Origin: CAYQLT01 sp964418425
GTDB lineage: Bacteria > Bacillota > Limnochordia > Limnochordales > Geochordaceae
Reading direction: 5' to 3'
Assembly (NCBI GenBank): GCA_964418425.1
Contig: CAYQLT010000004.1
Location: 1 to 64,000 of the forward strand
DNA length: 64,000 nt
The notes under the pieces were generated by a model. It did no database searches. It worked only from the letters and a program-made list of their open reading frames with translations, and was not told the DNA's origin. Both the position numbers and the translations under genes were made by a program. Shown here piece by piece: positions 36,610-45,876 of this stretch (positions within the stretch are counted from its first letter, which is position 1; every line of letters begins with the position of its first letter).

Positions 36610-37095
36610 TCAGAGGCCACGCCCCAGCAGGTTTTCCAGGAACTCCTCGTGGCGCACCTCGTCGGCCAGGAGCTCCGTGACCAGGTTATAGGTGACCGGG
36701 TCTTTCCCGAACGTCATCCGTGCCAGGCGATGATACGCCTCGATGGCGCTGGCCTCGGCCCGCAGCTGGTCCTGGATCATGCCTTCCGCATCGGCCCGGT
36801 TGGCTCGAGGGGGCGTCCAGGGCGCATTGGCCCCTGCAGCCCACCGATCCGGGGCCACCACGGGGTCGCCGCCCAGCTCCAGGATGCGCTCGGCGAGCTT
36901 GCGGGCGTGCCCCAGCTCGTCTTGGGCCTCCTGGGCGAAGTGTTCGGAGAGCTCCTCCCCATGGAACCCCTCGGCCACGATGGCCGTGATCCAGTACGAG
37001 TAGAAGGCCTGCAGTTCATCCAGGTAGGCCTTGCGCAGGTCGGCGATGAGCGCCGCCACATCCAGCTCCACGATTTCGCGGCCTTTCCTGCCCAT
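36610..37095 (-). CDS. Ferritin-like di-iron protein
   Basis: A 161-residue four-helix bundle with two E-x-x-H type ligand pairs: DELQAFYSYWITAIVAEGFH, EEAQDELGHA-like AQEAQDELGHARKLAERILE, AEASAIEAYHRLARM and LADEVRHEEFLENLLG. This is the bacterioferritin/rubrerythrin-type ferroxidase pattern without a rubredoxin domain. It would oxidise and store iron or remove peroxide. It converges on the folP-folB gene with a 10-bp gap and is separated from the S9 peptidase by about 126 bp with no visible control element. Confidence 0.8.
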   Translation of the reverse strand: MGRKGREIVELDVAALIADLRKAYLDELQAFYSYWITAIVAEGFHGEELSEHFAQEAQDELGHARKLAERILELGGDPVVAPDRWAAGANAPWTPPRANRADAEGMIQDQLRAEASAIEAYHRLARMTFGKDPVTYNLVTELLADEVRHEEFLENLLGRGL

Positions 37096-37221
37096 GCCAC
37101 GTCCCTCTCCTCTCCGAACCTTCGGTTGCGCCCTGCCGGGCCTCTCCCCCGGCCACCATCCACGGTCGGGCCTGCCAGGACCTTCGCCGGCCGAGGCCCT
37201 CCCGCCTGCCGCACCGGCCCC

Positions 37222-38988
37222 TCATCCGTAGATGACGTGCCGGCGCAGGAAGCTCTCCACCGCCGCCCAGAACCGTTCCACCGTCTCCTGCCTGCGCCAG
37301 CCGTGGCCTTCGCCGGCGTACACGTGATACTCGTGCGCCACGCCCCGGCGCTGCAGGGAACTGACGATGGCGTCGGACTGGCTTTTGGGCACCACCCGGT
37401 CCTCATCCCCCTGGAAGATGGCGATGGGATCCCGGATGAGATCGGCGCTGAAAACGGGAGAGCGCTCCCGGTAGACGCTGGCCGCCTCGGGTAGCGGCCC
37501 CACCAGGAAGTCCAGGTAGCGCGCCTCAAACTTGTGCGTCTCGGCAGCCAGGGTGAAGAGGTTGGAGACCCCGAACAGGCAGATCGCCGCCTTGAAGGTG
37601 CCCGGGTGCACCGTGAGAGCTCGCAAGACCGTATACCCCCCGGCGCTGGCCCCCATGATGACCAGCCGGCCGGGGTCTCCCAGGCCGCTTTCGGCCAGCC
37701 ACCGGGCACCGCTGACCGCATCCTCCACGTCGTACACTCCCCAGTTTCCCCGGAGCGTGCGGGCGTAATCTCGGCCGTAACCGGTGCTGCCGCGGTGGTT
37801 GACGTCCAAAACCGCATAGCCGCGGCTGGTCAGAAACTGCACCTCCGGCGCCCAGGTGGCACGGGCCTGGGAGGTGGGGCCGCCGTGAACCCGGACGACC
37901 GCAGGGGGGCGGCCCGACCCCCGAAAGCGGGGGTTGGTGGGCGGGTAATAGAGCCCGAACACCTCCTGGCCGCCCGTCGAGCGCCATCGCACGGGGCGGG
38001 CCGGGGCGCAGGCCTGCGGCGGGAGATCCTCCACCATGCTGTGCCGCAGGACTTGTAGGCGAGCGGCCCGTTGCCCCGCCGCATCCAGCTCCACCACCAC
38101 GATGCGGGGAGGGATGGCCGGGGATGCGCCGATGAAGGCCAGCCGTCCGCCGGCCGGGGAGACCGAGAGCTGCAGCAGCGATTGGTAAGCGGCAAGCTCG
38201 CTGTCAAGCCGGGAGTCGGCCCCCGAAAGCGGCGCAGGAGCCCGGGCCTGCAAGTCGTAGACCCACAGCGACTGAAAGCCCAGCTGGTTTCGCACGTAGT
38301 ACAGTCGCCTGCCGTCGTGGCTCCAGCCGTAGCTGCGCATGCCCTGTTGCCAGGCCGGAAGGGCGTGTTCGGCCTCCTCCTGCACCACCGCCTGAACCCT
38401 TCCCGCCTGCAGATCGTAAAGGTGCAGGTTGGGCCAACCCGTCTCGTCGCTGACGAAAGCCAGCCACCGCCCGTCCGGGGAGAAGGCGGGCTGAACCGCG
38501 CACACCTGCGGGCCGCCGGCCACGACCTGCTCGGCCACGACCTTCGGCAGGCCCCTCCCGTCCTCGTCCAGATCCACCAGGTGGAGGCGGGTGGCATCCC
38601 ACGGCATGTTGGGGTGATCCCAGGCCACGAAGGCGAGCCGCCGCCCTCCCGGGTGCCAGGCGGGCTGCATATAGAAGTCCGCGCCCGACGCCAGCTGCAC
38701 CGGCCACTGTTTGCCCGCGGCGTCCGCGCAAGCCAGCACGTCCTGGCCTTCNNNNNNNNNNNNNNNNNNNNNNNNNNNNNNNNNNNNNNNNNNNNNNNNN
38801 NNNNNNNNNNNNNNNNNNNNNNNNNNNNNNNNNNNNNNNNNNNNNNNNNNNCGCCCGTCGGTGTCCCAGGCCACATCGGTCAGGCGCACCGCCGCCCCCA
38901 GCCGCTGGGGCGTGAGCGGGCTCGTCCACAAGCCGTAAGGCCGAAGGACGGCTTCGTGGGGCGTGGACACACCGTTCGGCTCACTCAT
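37222..38988 (-). CDS. S9 (prolyl oligopeptidase-family) peptidase, contains gap
   Basis: At least 588 residues as assembled; 100 Ns replace an unknown length near residues 46-79. The N-terminal part is a WD/TolB-like propeller (ARLHLVDLDEDGRGLPK; FSPDGRWLAFVSDETGWPNL; WSHDGRRLYYVRNQLGFQSL). The C-terminal alpha/beta hydrolase has HGGPTSQARATWAPEVQFL, a nucleophile loop GRLVIMGASAGGYTVLRALT (Ser in GASAGG), the Asp in FQGDEDRVVPKSQSD and the His in YAGEGHGWRRQETVERF. It belongs to the dipeptidyl/acylaminoacyl peptidase group. It is the last gene of the TRAP-dehydrogenase cluster and overlaps the ALDH end by 8 nt. No signal peptide is seen. Confidence 0.85.
   Translation of the reverse strand: MSEPNGVSTPHEAVLRPYGLWTSPLTPQRLGAAVRLTDVAWDTDGXXXXXXXXXXXXXXXXXXXXXXXXXXXXXXXXXXEGQDVLACADAAGKQWPVQLASGADFYMQPAWHPGGRRLAFVAWDHPNMPWDATRLHLVDLDEDGRGLPKVVAEQVVAGGPQVCAVQPAFSPDGRWLAFVSDETGWPNLHLYDLQAGRVQAVVQEEAEHALPAWQQGMRSYGWSHDGRRLYYVRNQLGFQSLWVYDLQARAPAPLSGADSRLDSELAAYQSLLQLSVSPAGGRLAFIGASPAIPPRIVVVELDAAGQRAARLQVLRHSMVEDLPPQACAPARPVRWRSTGGQEVFGLYYPPTNPRFRGSGRPPAVVRVHGGPTSQARATWAPEVQFLTSRGYAVLDVNHRGSTGYGRDYARTLRGNWGVYDVEDAVSGARWLAESGLGDPGRLVIMGASAGGYTVLRALTVHPGTFKAAICLFGVSNLFTLAAETHKFEARYLDFLVGPLPEAASVYRERSPVFSADLIRDPIAIFQGDEDRVVPKSQSDAIVSSLQRRGVAHEYHVYAGEGHGWRRQETVERFWAAVESFLRRHVIYG
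38752..38851. other. Assembly gap (100 Ns)
   Basis: A run of exactly 100 Ns inside the N-terminal propeller of the S9 peptidase. The round length suggests a scaffold placeholder, so the real gap size and reading frame across it are unknown. Confidence 0.98.
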
Positions 38989-40471
38989 AGCGCACGCAGA
39001 CGTTCTTCACCTGGGTGTAGTGCTGGAGCACCTCCAGACCCTTCTCCCGGCCAAAGCCGCTCTTCTTGTAGCCTCCGAAGGGAAGCTCCACTCCGCCGCC
39101 GGCCCCATAGGTGTTGATGAACACCTGCCCCACCTTCAGCTCCGCGGCCAGCCGATGCGCCGCGCCCAGATTCTGGGTCCAGATCCCCGCCACGAGCCCG
39201 TATTCGGTGCCGTTGGCCACCTCAATGGCCTCGGCGAGGTCGTCGAAGGGGATGACGGAGAGGACCGGGCCGAAGATCTCCTCCCGCGCGATGCGCATCC
39301 CGGGCCGCACCTCGTCGAAGATGGTGGGCTGCACGTAAAACCCCCGGGCAAGGCGGGGATCCGCCGGTATGCCGCCGCCGGTGACCACCCGGGCACCTTC
39401 GTCCCGGCCCACGGCCACGTATCCCAGCACCCTCTCCCGCTGGCGCCCGCTGATGATGGGACCCATGTCAGGGTCCTCGATGCCCGGGCCCAGCCGCAGA
39501 CCTTCGGCCACCCGGGCCAGGGCCTCCACCACCTGCCGGTGCACCGGCCGCTGCACCAAAAGCCGCGATGCGGCGGAACACGTCTGCCCCGCGTTTTGGA
39601 AGATGGCGTTGGCCGAGACGGGAATGGCCCGCTCCAGGTCGGCGTCCGCCAGGATGATGTTGGGGGACTTTCCCCCCAGCTCCAGAAGGACCGGCTTGAT
39701 ACCCCGGGCGGCCGCCTGCATGACCAGGCTGCCGGTCTCCACGGAGCCGGTGAAAGTGATGTGGTCCACATCAGGGTGGGAGACCAGCGCCGCTCCCGCC
39801 TCCTCGCCGTAGCCCGTCACCACGTTGACCGTGCCGGCAGGGAATCCCACGCGCTGGAGGATTTGGGCCAGCTCCAGGGTGGTCAGCGAGGCCTCCTCCG
39901 CCGGCTTGAGCACCACCGTGTTGCCGCAAGCGAGGGCAGGCGCCAGTCCCCGGGAGGCGATCTGGATGGGGTAGTTCCAGGGGATGACGATGGCGCAAAC
40001 CCCCACCGGCTCCCGCAGGGTGTAGTCCAGAAGCCCGGGCCCCAGCGGGATGGTGCTGCCCAGGATTTTGTCGGCAATGCCCGCGTAAAACTCGAAATAC
40101 CGCGCCGCCACGCTCACGTCGGCCCGCGCCTGGCGCAGGGGTTTGCCGGTGTCGAGGCTCTCCAGGCGTGCCAGTTCTTCGGAGCGCTCCCGGATGGCCG
40201 CCGCCACCCGGTACAGCCACTCCACTCTCTGCCTTGGCTCCACTCGACTCCAGTCAGGGCTGTGCAGGGCCTGCCGCGCGGCCCGCACGGCCCGATCCAC
40301 ATCCGCGCCGTCACCCCGGGCCAGAACCGCCAGCACCTCTCCGGTGGCGGGGTCGACACTTTCAAAGGTGGCGCCTGAGGCGCTGGGCACCCACTCCCCG
40401 CCGATGAAGTGGTCGTATTTCCTGGGAAATACCCGGGCTTGCAAGCCTGTCCCAACCGCCTCCAAGACCAT
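38981..40471 (-). CDS. NAD(P)-dependent aldehyde dehydrogenase
   Basis: A 496-residue ALDH, closest in look to betaine-aldehyde or broad aldehyde dehydrogenases. Motifs: YDHFIGGEWVPSASGATFES, AIVIPWNYPIQIASRGLAPA, ITFTGSVETGSLVMQAAARG, the catalytic Glu in PVLLELGGKSPNIILADADL and the catalytic Cys in IFQNAGQTCSAASRLLVQ, then EEIFGPVLSVIPFDD and GGYKKSGFGREKGLEVL. ATG 40471 is preferred over the further upstream start at 40525. With the SDR immediately upstream it could oxidise an alcohol to a carboxylate via the aldehyde. Confidence 0.9.
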   Translation of the reverse strand: MVLEAVGTGLQARVFPRKYDHFIGGEWVPSASGATFESVDPATGEVLAVLARGDGADVDRAVRAARQALHSPDWSRVEPRQRVEWLYRVAAAIRERSEELARLESLDTGKPLRQARADVSVAARYFEFYAGIADKILGSTIPLGPGLLDYTLREPVGVCAIVIPWNYPIQIASRGLAPALACGNTVVLKPAEEASLTTLELAQILQRVGFPAGTVNVVTGYGEEAGAALVSHPDVDHITFTGSVETGSLVMQAAARGIKPVLLELGGKSPNIILADADLERAIPVSANAIFQNAGQTCSAASRLLVQRPVHRQVVEALARVAEGLRLGPGIEDPDMGPIISGRQRERVLGYVAVGRDEGARVVTGGGIPADPRLARGFYVQPTIFDEVRPGMRIAREEIFGPVLSVIPFDDLAEAIEVANGTEYGLVAGIWTQNLGAAHRLAAELKVGQVFINTYGAGGGVELPFGGYKKSGFGREKGLEVLQHYTQVKNVCVRYE

Positions 40472-40557
40472 CGACCTCCCAACCCTCTCGCCTGGGGCGT
40501 CCAACGGGCCTCTCCTCGACCACACAGGGGCTGGACCCGCGCCTGGCGCCCCGGCCC

Positions 40558-41343
40558 TCAGATGGCCCGCCCCCCGTCGGCCCCCAGGCAGGCCCCGGTC
40601 ACAAACGAAGCCTCGTCACTGGCCAAAAACAGCGCCGCCCGGGCGATCTCCTCCGGTGAAGCAAGCCGTCCCAGCGGCACCGATTCGATGAACCGCTGGC
40701 GGGCCTGTTCCGGCGTCAGATCGGGCGCGAACCGGGCGATCATGGGGGTGTCCGTCGGCCCCGGGAGCAGCGCGTTGACCCGCACCCCGAAGGGGGCCAT
40801 CTCCAGAGCCAGCGCCCGGGTGAAGAGGATAACCCCCGCCTTGGCCGCGCAATAGGCAGACAGCCCCGGCCGGGCCCTCACGCCGGCCACGGACGAGACG
40901 TTGACGATGGATCCCCGCCTTTGGGCTTTCAGGATGGGAGCGCAGGCCCGACACGTGTGAAACACACCGCGAAGGTTGACGTCGATGGTCTTCTCCCACA
41001 GCGCATCCGTCACGGACTCGATGGGCGTGAAGGGCATGGCCGTGCCCGCGCAGTTGACCAGGATGTCCAAACCGCCGAAGCTCTCCCGGGCCGCCCGCAC
41101 GGCCGCATCCACCTGCCCCGGGTCGGTGACGTCGGCCGCCACGAACTCGGCCGACCCTCCCGTCCCCCGGATACTTTCGGCGACCTCGCCGCCACGAGGG
41201 TCCACGTCGACGGCCACCACCGCGGCGCCTTCCGCCGCGAAAAGGCGAGCCATGCAGGCCCCCATCCCGGAGGCGGACCCCGTGATCAGGGCCACACGCC
41301 CCTCAAGACGCCGACATACCCCGACGGTCACAGCCCCACTCAC
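40558..41343 (-). CDS. Short-chain dehydrogenase/reductase
   Basis: A 261-residue classical SDR: cofactor loop GRVALITGSASGMGACMARL (TGxxxGxG), an Asp at the end of the second strand (VVAVDVDPRGG) that favours NAD, LVNCAGTAMPF, the catalytic Ser in GSIVNVSSVAGVRARPG, and the YxxxK pair in LSAYCAAKAGVILFTRALAL. The substrate is not evident. It sits between dctM (21-bp gap) and the ALDH in a cluster that reads like a catabolic operon. Confidence 0.9.
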   Translation of the reverse strand: MSGAVTVGVCRRLEGRVALITGSASGMGACMARLFAAEGAAVVAVDVDPRGGEVAESIRGTGGSAEFVAADVTDPGQVDAAVRAARESFGGLDILVNCAGTAMPFTPIESVTDALWEKTIDVNLRGVFHTCRACAPILKAQRRGSIVNVSSVAGVRARPGLSAYCAAKAGVILFTRALALEMAPFGVRVNALLPGPTDTPMIARFAPDLTPEQARQRFIESVPLGRLASPEEIARAALFLASDEASFVTGACLGADGGRAI

Positions 41344-41364
41344 TCCTCACCGCGGATCACGCTG

Positions 41365-42639
41365 TCAGCCCCTCATCATCGATGGAAGCCACAGGGAAAG
41401 CGCCGGCACGTAGGTCACCACCAGCAAAACCGCGATGGAGGCCAAAAGAAACGGCCACATAGCCCCCGTGAGCTTGGTGAGCGGCACCCGGCTGATGGCC
41501 GAGACCACGAAGATGGACGCTCCCACCGGTGGCGTCACCAATCCGATCACCAGATTCAGCACCATGATGACCCCGAAATGGACCGGGTCGATCCCCAGCG
41601 TGTGCACCAGAGGCATCAGCACCGGCACCAGGATCACCAGGGCCGGCGCCGGCTCCAGCGGGATCCCGATGAGTAGCAGGGCCAGATTGAGCAGCAACAG
41701 CACCAGAGCCGGGCTGAGGGAAAGCCCGGCCACCCATGTGGCCAGCTGCTGGGGGATGCGCTCTCGCGCCAGGATCCACGCCAGGCTTTCCGTGACGCCG
41801 ATCATGAGCATGACCACGCCCGTGGTGAGGGCGGCCTCCACCAAAGCGGCCGCCACCCGAGAGAACGTCAGCTCCCGGTAGACGGCGAAGCCCACCACCA
41901 GCGCGTAGGCGACCGCGGCCGCTGCCGCCTCGGTGGGCGTGAACACCCCCCCGAGGATGCCCCCCAGGACGATCAGCGGCATGGCAGCCGCCCACGCGGC
42001 CCTGCGTGCCGCCCGGGCGATCTCCGCAAACCCTGCCGCTTTTCCCGAGGGAAGGCCCTGCCGGCGGGAGACCCAGGCCGCCACCAGCATCTGTGCTGCG
42101 GCCAGCACCAGCCCCGGAACCGCCCCCGCCAGGAACAGCCGGCCGATGGAGACGCCGGCTTCCACACCGTACAGGATCATGGGAATGCTGGGGGGTACGA
42201 TGGGGCCGATGAGAGAGGCCGCCGCGGTCACCGCTGCGGCCAGCTCCCGCCGGTATCCCGAGCGCTCCATTGCGGGGATCAATATGGAGCCCACCGCTGA
42301 CGCGTCCGCCGCGGCGGAACCCGAGATGCCCGAGAAAAAGACGTTGGAGACGATGTTGACGTGGGTGAGGCCCCCGCGGAACCTGCCCACCAGAGCCTCG
42401 GCAAGCCCCACCAGCCGCTCGCTCAGCCCCCCGGCGTTCATCAGGGCCCCCGCCAGGATGAACAGCGGAATGGCCATCAGGTGAAACGAATCCTGGGCCG
42501 TGAACATCCGTTGAACCACCAGGGTGAGGGGCAGCTCCCCCGCCCGCATGCCCAGCACCGAGGCAAGCCCGATGACGAAGGGGATGGGAAGCCCCAGCAA
42601 GAGCAGGACCAGCCCCGAGATCCCTGCCACCGCGCTCAT
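41365..42639 (-). CDS. dctM: TRAP transporter large permease subunit
   Basis: A 424-residue polytopic protein with about 12 helices. Family motifs: FHLMAIPLFILAGALMNAGG, SNVFFSGISGSAAADASAVG, IPAMERSGYRRELAAAVTAA, SLIGPIVPPSIPMILYGVEA, GGVFTPTEAAAAAVAYALVV, and GLVTPPVGASIFVVSAI. It catalyses the ion-coupled transport step with DctQ. ATG 42639 overlaps the dctQ stop by 4 nt (ATGA), which decides the start. Confidence 0.93.
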   Translation of the reverse strand: MSAVAGISGLVLLLLGLPIPFVIGLASVLGMRAGELPLTLVVQRMFTAQDSFHLMAIPLFILAGALMNAGGLSERLVGLAEALVGRFRGGLTHVNIVSNVFFSGISGSAAADASAVGSILIPAMERSGYRRELAAAVTAAASLIGPIVPPSIPMILYGVEAGVSIGRLFLAGAVPGLVLAAAQMLVAAWVSRRQGLPSGKAAGFAEIARAARRAAWAAAMPLIVLGGILGGVFTPTEAAAAAVAYALVVGFAVYRELTFSRVAAALVEAALTTGVVMLMIGVTESLAWILARERIPQQLATWVAGLSLSPALVLLLLNLALLLIGIPLEPAPALVILVPVLMPLVHTLGIDPVHFGVIMVLNLVIGLVTPPVGASIFVVSAISRVPLTKLTGAMWPFLLASIAVLLVVTYVPALSLWLPSMMRG

Positions 42640-43241
42640 TGGGGCGAGCGCTGCCTCCACGCCCCGGTCAGCACCAGGGCCAGCGTGTGGAGGAGCATGA
42701 GCCCGGCCCCCGTGGGAACGGCTGCGTACGGAAGGCCCATGGGCAACCCCATGGCGGGAGAACGCTGGCGCATGTTGAAGCGGGCCAGCTCCCAGCCGTA
42801 CACCAGCACCACGGTCATGAAGACGGCCCCCAACATCAGGGCTACCAGAGAGACCATCTCACGAACAGACGCCCGCAAGCGGCCCAGCCCCAGATCAAGC
42901 CCCGGGTGCAGCCCCCGGCGTACCCCTGCGGCTGCACCCAAAGCCGAAAGCCACACGAAGCAGTAACGGGCGAACTCCTCGGACCACGAAAGGGGGCTTC
43001 GAAGGACGAACCGAAACCACACTTGTAACACCATGGCCGCCGCCACCAACGCGGCCAGCGCGGCAGCCACCCCCAGGCTCAAGCGGTCCGCCGCCTCCGA
43101 CACGCGCAGAGCTGCGGACGGCAGCCGCCCCGCTGCTCGGGTGACCGCCGCCCGGGCAGCGGGCAGAACTGCCCTATCGCCCTGCCCGCTGCGCTCCAGC
43201 CCCGCCGGGGGCAGCGCCTGGTGGTCGCCCGGGCCGCCCAT
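42636..43241 (-). CDS. dctQ: TRAP transporter small permease subunit
   Basis: A 201-residue protein with four hydrophobic segments (about 55-75, 88-108, 125-148, 175-195) and the DctQ signatures QVWFRFVLRSPLSWSEEFAR and YCFVWLSALGAAAGVRRGLH. The first 45 residues are charged and variable, so the real start may be internal. It lies 14 bp after dctP. Confidence 0.85.
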   Translation of the reverse strand: MGGPGDHQALPPAGLERSGQGDRAVLPAARAAVTRAAGRLPSAALRVSEAADRLSLGVAAALAALVAAAMVLQVWFRFVLRSPLSWSEEFARYCFVWLSALGAAAGVRRGLHPGLDLGLGRLRASVREMVSLVALMLGAVFMTVVLVYGWELARFNMRQRSPAMGLPMGLPYAAVPTGAGLMLLHTLALVLTGAWRQRSPQ

Positions 43242-43255
43242 CGCCCCCGACCTGC

Positions 43256-44257
43256 TCAGGACCCCGCTTGCAGGATGCGGTCGATGAGGTCACCGAAGCG
43301 CGGGCGGTACTTGCTGTAGACGCTTTGCATGGCCTGCTGGAAGGCGCTTTTGTCGGGATAGGTCACCTGCATCCCCCGGGCGATCAGTTCGTCCACCTGC
43401 TCGGCCTCCATCTTGCGGGCAAGCTCTCGCTCCCAGCGGGAGACCTCCCGGGCCACCTCCACAAAGATTCTGCGGTCTTCAGGCGACAGCGACTGGTAGC
43501 GGCGGGTGTTCATGATAATGATGGCCGGCGCGTAGAAATGACCGGTCATGGCCAGGTAGCGCTGCACCTCGTAGATCTTGTGGCTGGTCAGCACGGGGAT
43601 CGGGTTTTCCTGTCCGTCGATGACGCCCTGCTGCAGGGCCGTGTACACCTCACCCCACGCCATGGGGGTGGCGCTGGCGCCCAGGGCGTTGAAGCTGTCC
43701 ACGTGGATGGGGTTTTCCTGGACGCGGATCTTGAGCCCTCTCACGTCCGCCGGCGAGCGGATGGGACGCTTGCTGTTGGTGAGATGGCGAAATCCCTGCT
43801 CCCACAGGGCCAGACCCGTGATGTTGAGGCCCGCCCGGTTGAGGCGATCCAAAAGCTCCTGTCCCACCGGCCCGTCCAGGATGCGGTCGGCGTGCTGGTA
43901 ATCCCGGAGGATGAAGGGCAGATCCATGACCGCGAAGTCCGGCAGGAAGTTGGCCATCACCGCCGTGCCGGTCACCACCAGATCGATGCCGCCCAGCTGC
44001 AGCGCCTCGATCTCCTCCCTCTCCCCTGGGCCCAGCTGCCCGGCCGGATACACGTCAATGCGGATGCGGCCGTCCGTCCGCTCCGCCACCCGGCGGGCGA
44101 ACTCCACCGCCCCGTAATGGTACGGGTGACCGGTCGCCACCACGTGGCCGAGCTTGAGAACCACCGGCGCCGCCAGGGCCGAGATGCCGGCGGCCATCCA
44201 GGCGGCCGCCAGCGCGGCCGAGAGCAACGTCACCATCACAAACCTTACCGACCGCAT
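43256..44257 (-). CDS. dctP: TRAP transporter solute-binding protein
   Basis: A 333-residue exported binding protein. A signal peptide is clear (basic MRSVRF, then VMVTLLSAALAAAWMAAGIS, cleavage near ALA-AP). Family motifs: LKLGHVVATGHPYHYGAVEF, IRIDVYPAGQLGPGEREEIE, VRGLKIRVQENPIHVDSFNA (with the carboxylate-binding Arg), MAWGEVYTALQQGVIDGQEN. ATG 44257 is chosen because it gives the signal peptide and follows GGGGG at about 7 nt. Ligand is probably an organic acid; the downstream SDR and ALDH suggest a hydroxylated or aldehyde-yielding substrate. Confidence 0.92.
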   Translation of the reverse strand: MRSVRFVMVTLLSAALAAAWMAAGISALAAPVVLKLGHVVATGHPYHYGAVEFARRVAERTDGRIRIDVYPAGQLGPGEREEIEALQLGGIDLVVTGTAVMANFLPDFAVMDLPFILRDYQHADRILDGPVGQELLDRLNRAGLNITGLALWEQGFRHLTNSKRPIRSPADVRGLKIRVQENPIHVDSFNALGASATPMAWGEVYTALQQGVIDGQENPIPVLTSHKIYEVQRYLAMTGHFYAPAIIIMNTRRYQSLSPEDRRIFVEVAREVSRWERELARKMEAEQVDELIARGMQVTYPDKSAFQQAMQSVYSKYRPRFGDLIDRILQAGS

Positions 44258-44370
44258 GCGAAAGCCCCCTGTCCTCATGGATTTCTGGACGGCCTGAAAG
44301 GGGTTGCGAGAAGCGATCGGCCCCATATTAGGCCGGCTCGTCCCCCGAATCAAGCGCCCGAGACGACACA

Positions 44371-45864
44371 TCACGGCAGGTGCGCCTGCACCCCCAGCTG
44401 AAAGAGCCACCCGAGCCGCCCCGGCTCGCCCGCGACGTCGATAACGGGCCCGGCTGCCAGCTCAAGCCGCCAGCCTCCCGAGCTGGCAGCCCCCACGGGG
44501 GCCCCCTCCCCGGCGAAGGGAGCCTCCCAGCCCACCAGGGCGAGCAGGGTGTGTTCGACCGGGCCGGCGAGAAACTGCGAAGCGCGCGCCTCTGCGCCGC
44601 TCAGGCGGCGCTCCCAGACCTCGCCCAGACGCCCCGGGCCGCGGCGGCGCCACTCCAGCCCCACCCAGGATGGCGAGCGGCCCGGGCGGCGCCAGCGAAA
44701 AAGGAGGTGGTCGCCGTCAGGGCCATCGGGCTCCCCGAGGAGCAATCCGCCGTGCACGTAGCTCAGGGCGGGTCTTTGGAACGTATAGACGAACCGGTGC
44801 ACGCGCCGGTAATCCACTTCCAGCCGCTCGCCGCAACCGCACAGGCCGCCCGGGCTCCAAGAGGCCATCACGGCCAGCCCCACCTGGTCGGGTTGAGGGG
44901 TGGGCTTAAAAGGCTGCTGCATGTCGTCGACGAAAAGCTCCCCCGCCAGTTCCAGGTCGGGCGTTCCCAGCTTCAGGCGCCCGGCCACCCCGATGTGCAA
45001 ATTGGCGTCGTCGTTACCCGCGCTCAGGGCCCCGGAGCGCAGCGCCAGGTGCTGGGTGAGGTACATGGGCCAGAAAGGGAGCCAGGTGAAAGCTTGCGAG
45101 AGAAACCGGCCCGTCACGACCCCGATCTCGTAAACCCAGAGGGTGACCGCCCGGGCGGGCTGCAAACGCATCCGGTGCCCGACCAGGTACCGGTCAAGGC
45201 CACCCTCCAGCTTCAGCATCCACCGCTCGTAGAGGGCAGCAGGGCCCAGGCCTGCCGACCATCCCCAGCCCGGCGCCGCCGGCGCCCGCCGGGAAGCGGA
45301 CAGCTCCGAGCCGGCCAGCGGGCCACCCGGCACCGGCCTCCATCCGGCCCACAGGGAAAACGAACTCCCCTCCCCCCACGGTCGGGGCGCGACCCACTCC
45401 GCCCAGGCCTCCGGGTACAGGCGAACCTCGGAACACCCAGCAGCCGTGCGGCTTTCGCACAGACCCGCCGCCTGGGGATCCCAGAGCGGGTCGGGGCCAT
45501 CCGTCTCCGCCGGCCTGTGGGGAGCCCACCCCCGCACCACCTGTATTCCGAGCCCAAACCGCCAGTGTGCCGCTTCTGGAGTCGGCCGCTCTTCCTGCTG
45601 CGCCTGCACCTGCGGCAGCGTCAGGGCGGGGGACCGGTAGGCCAGGCGCAAAGTGGTCACGGCTCGGGGTTCGTCGTCCTGGGCCGGCAGATCGTCGGTT
45701 CCCGGTCGCGCGGCGCTTTCCAGGGTGAGCCAGATGCCCGGCAGTTCCCGCTGGGCAGGCAGGCCGCGGGCCGGCCCGGCCGTCCCCAGCAGCCCCAGCC
45801 CCACCAGAGCGGCCAGGACGGCATGGCCGGGCCGCGCCCCAACCCCGATCTGCTTGCACCCCAA
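44371..45864 (-). CDS. Wzi-like outer-membrane beta-barrel protein
   Basis: About 497 residues. From TTG 45864 the N-terminus reads as a signal peptide (HAVLAALVGLGLLGTAGPAR, then GLPA). The rest is rich in alternating aromatic/polar strands. ERWMLKLEGGLDRYLVGHRM, LPFWPMYLTQHLALRSG and NDDANLHIGVAGRLKLG resemble the capsule-assembly Wzi family of outer-membrane barrels, and the chain ends in strand-like WLFQLGVQAHLP. If right, the cell has an outer membrane, as described for Limnochordia. The frame is open much further upstream, so the start is uncertain; TTG 45864 lies 12 bp from the divergent lipoprotein ATG. Confidence 0.55.
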   Translation of the reverse strand: MGCKQIGVGARPGHAVLAALVGLGLLGTAGPARGLPAQRELPGIWLTLESAARPGTDDLPAQDDEPRAVTTLRLAYRSPALTLPQVQAQQEERPTPEAAHWRFGLGIQVVRGWAPHRPAETDGPDPLWDPQAAGLCESRTAAGCSEVRLYPEAWAEWVAPRPWGEGSSFSLWAGWRPVPGGPLAGSELSASRRAPAAPGWGWSAGLGPAALYERWMLKLEGGLDRYLVGHRMRLQPARAVTLWVYEIGVVTGRFLSQAFTWLPFWPMYLTQHLALRSGALSAGNDDANLHIGVAGRLKLGTPDLELAGELFVDDMQQPFKPTPQPDQVGLAVMASWSPGGLCGCGERLEVDYRRVHRFVYTFQRPALSYVHGGLLLGEPDGPDGDHLLFRWRRPGRSPSWVGLEWRRRGPGRLGEVWERRLSGAEARASQFLAGPVEHTLLALVGWEAPFAGEGAPVGAASSGGWRLELAAGPVIDVAGEPGRLGWLFQLGVQAHLP

Positions 45865-45876
45865 GCGGCCCGGCCG

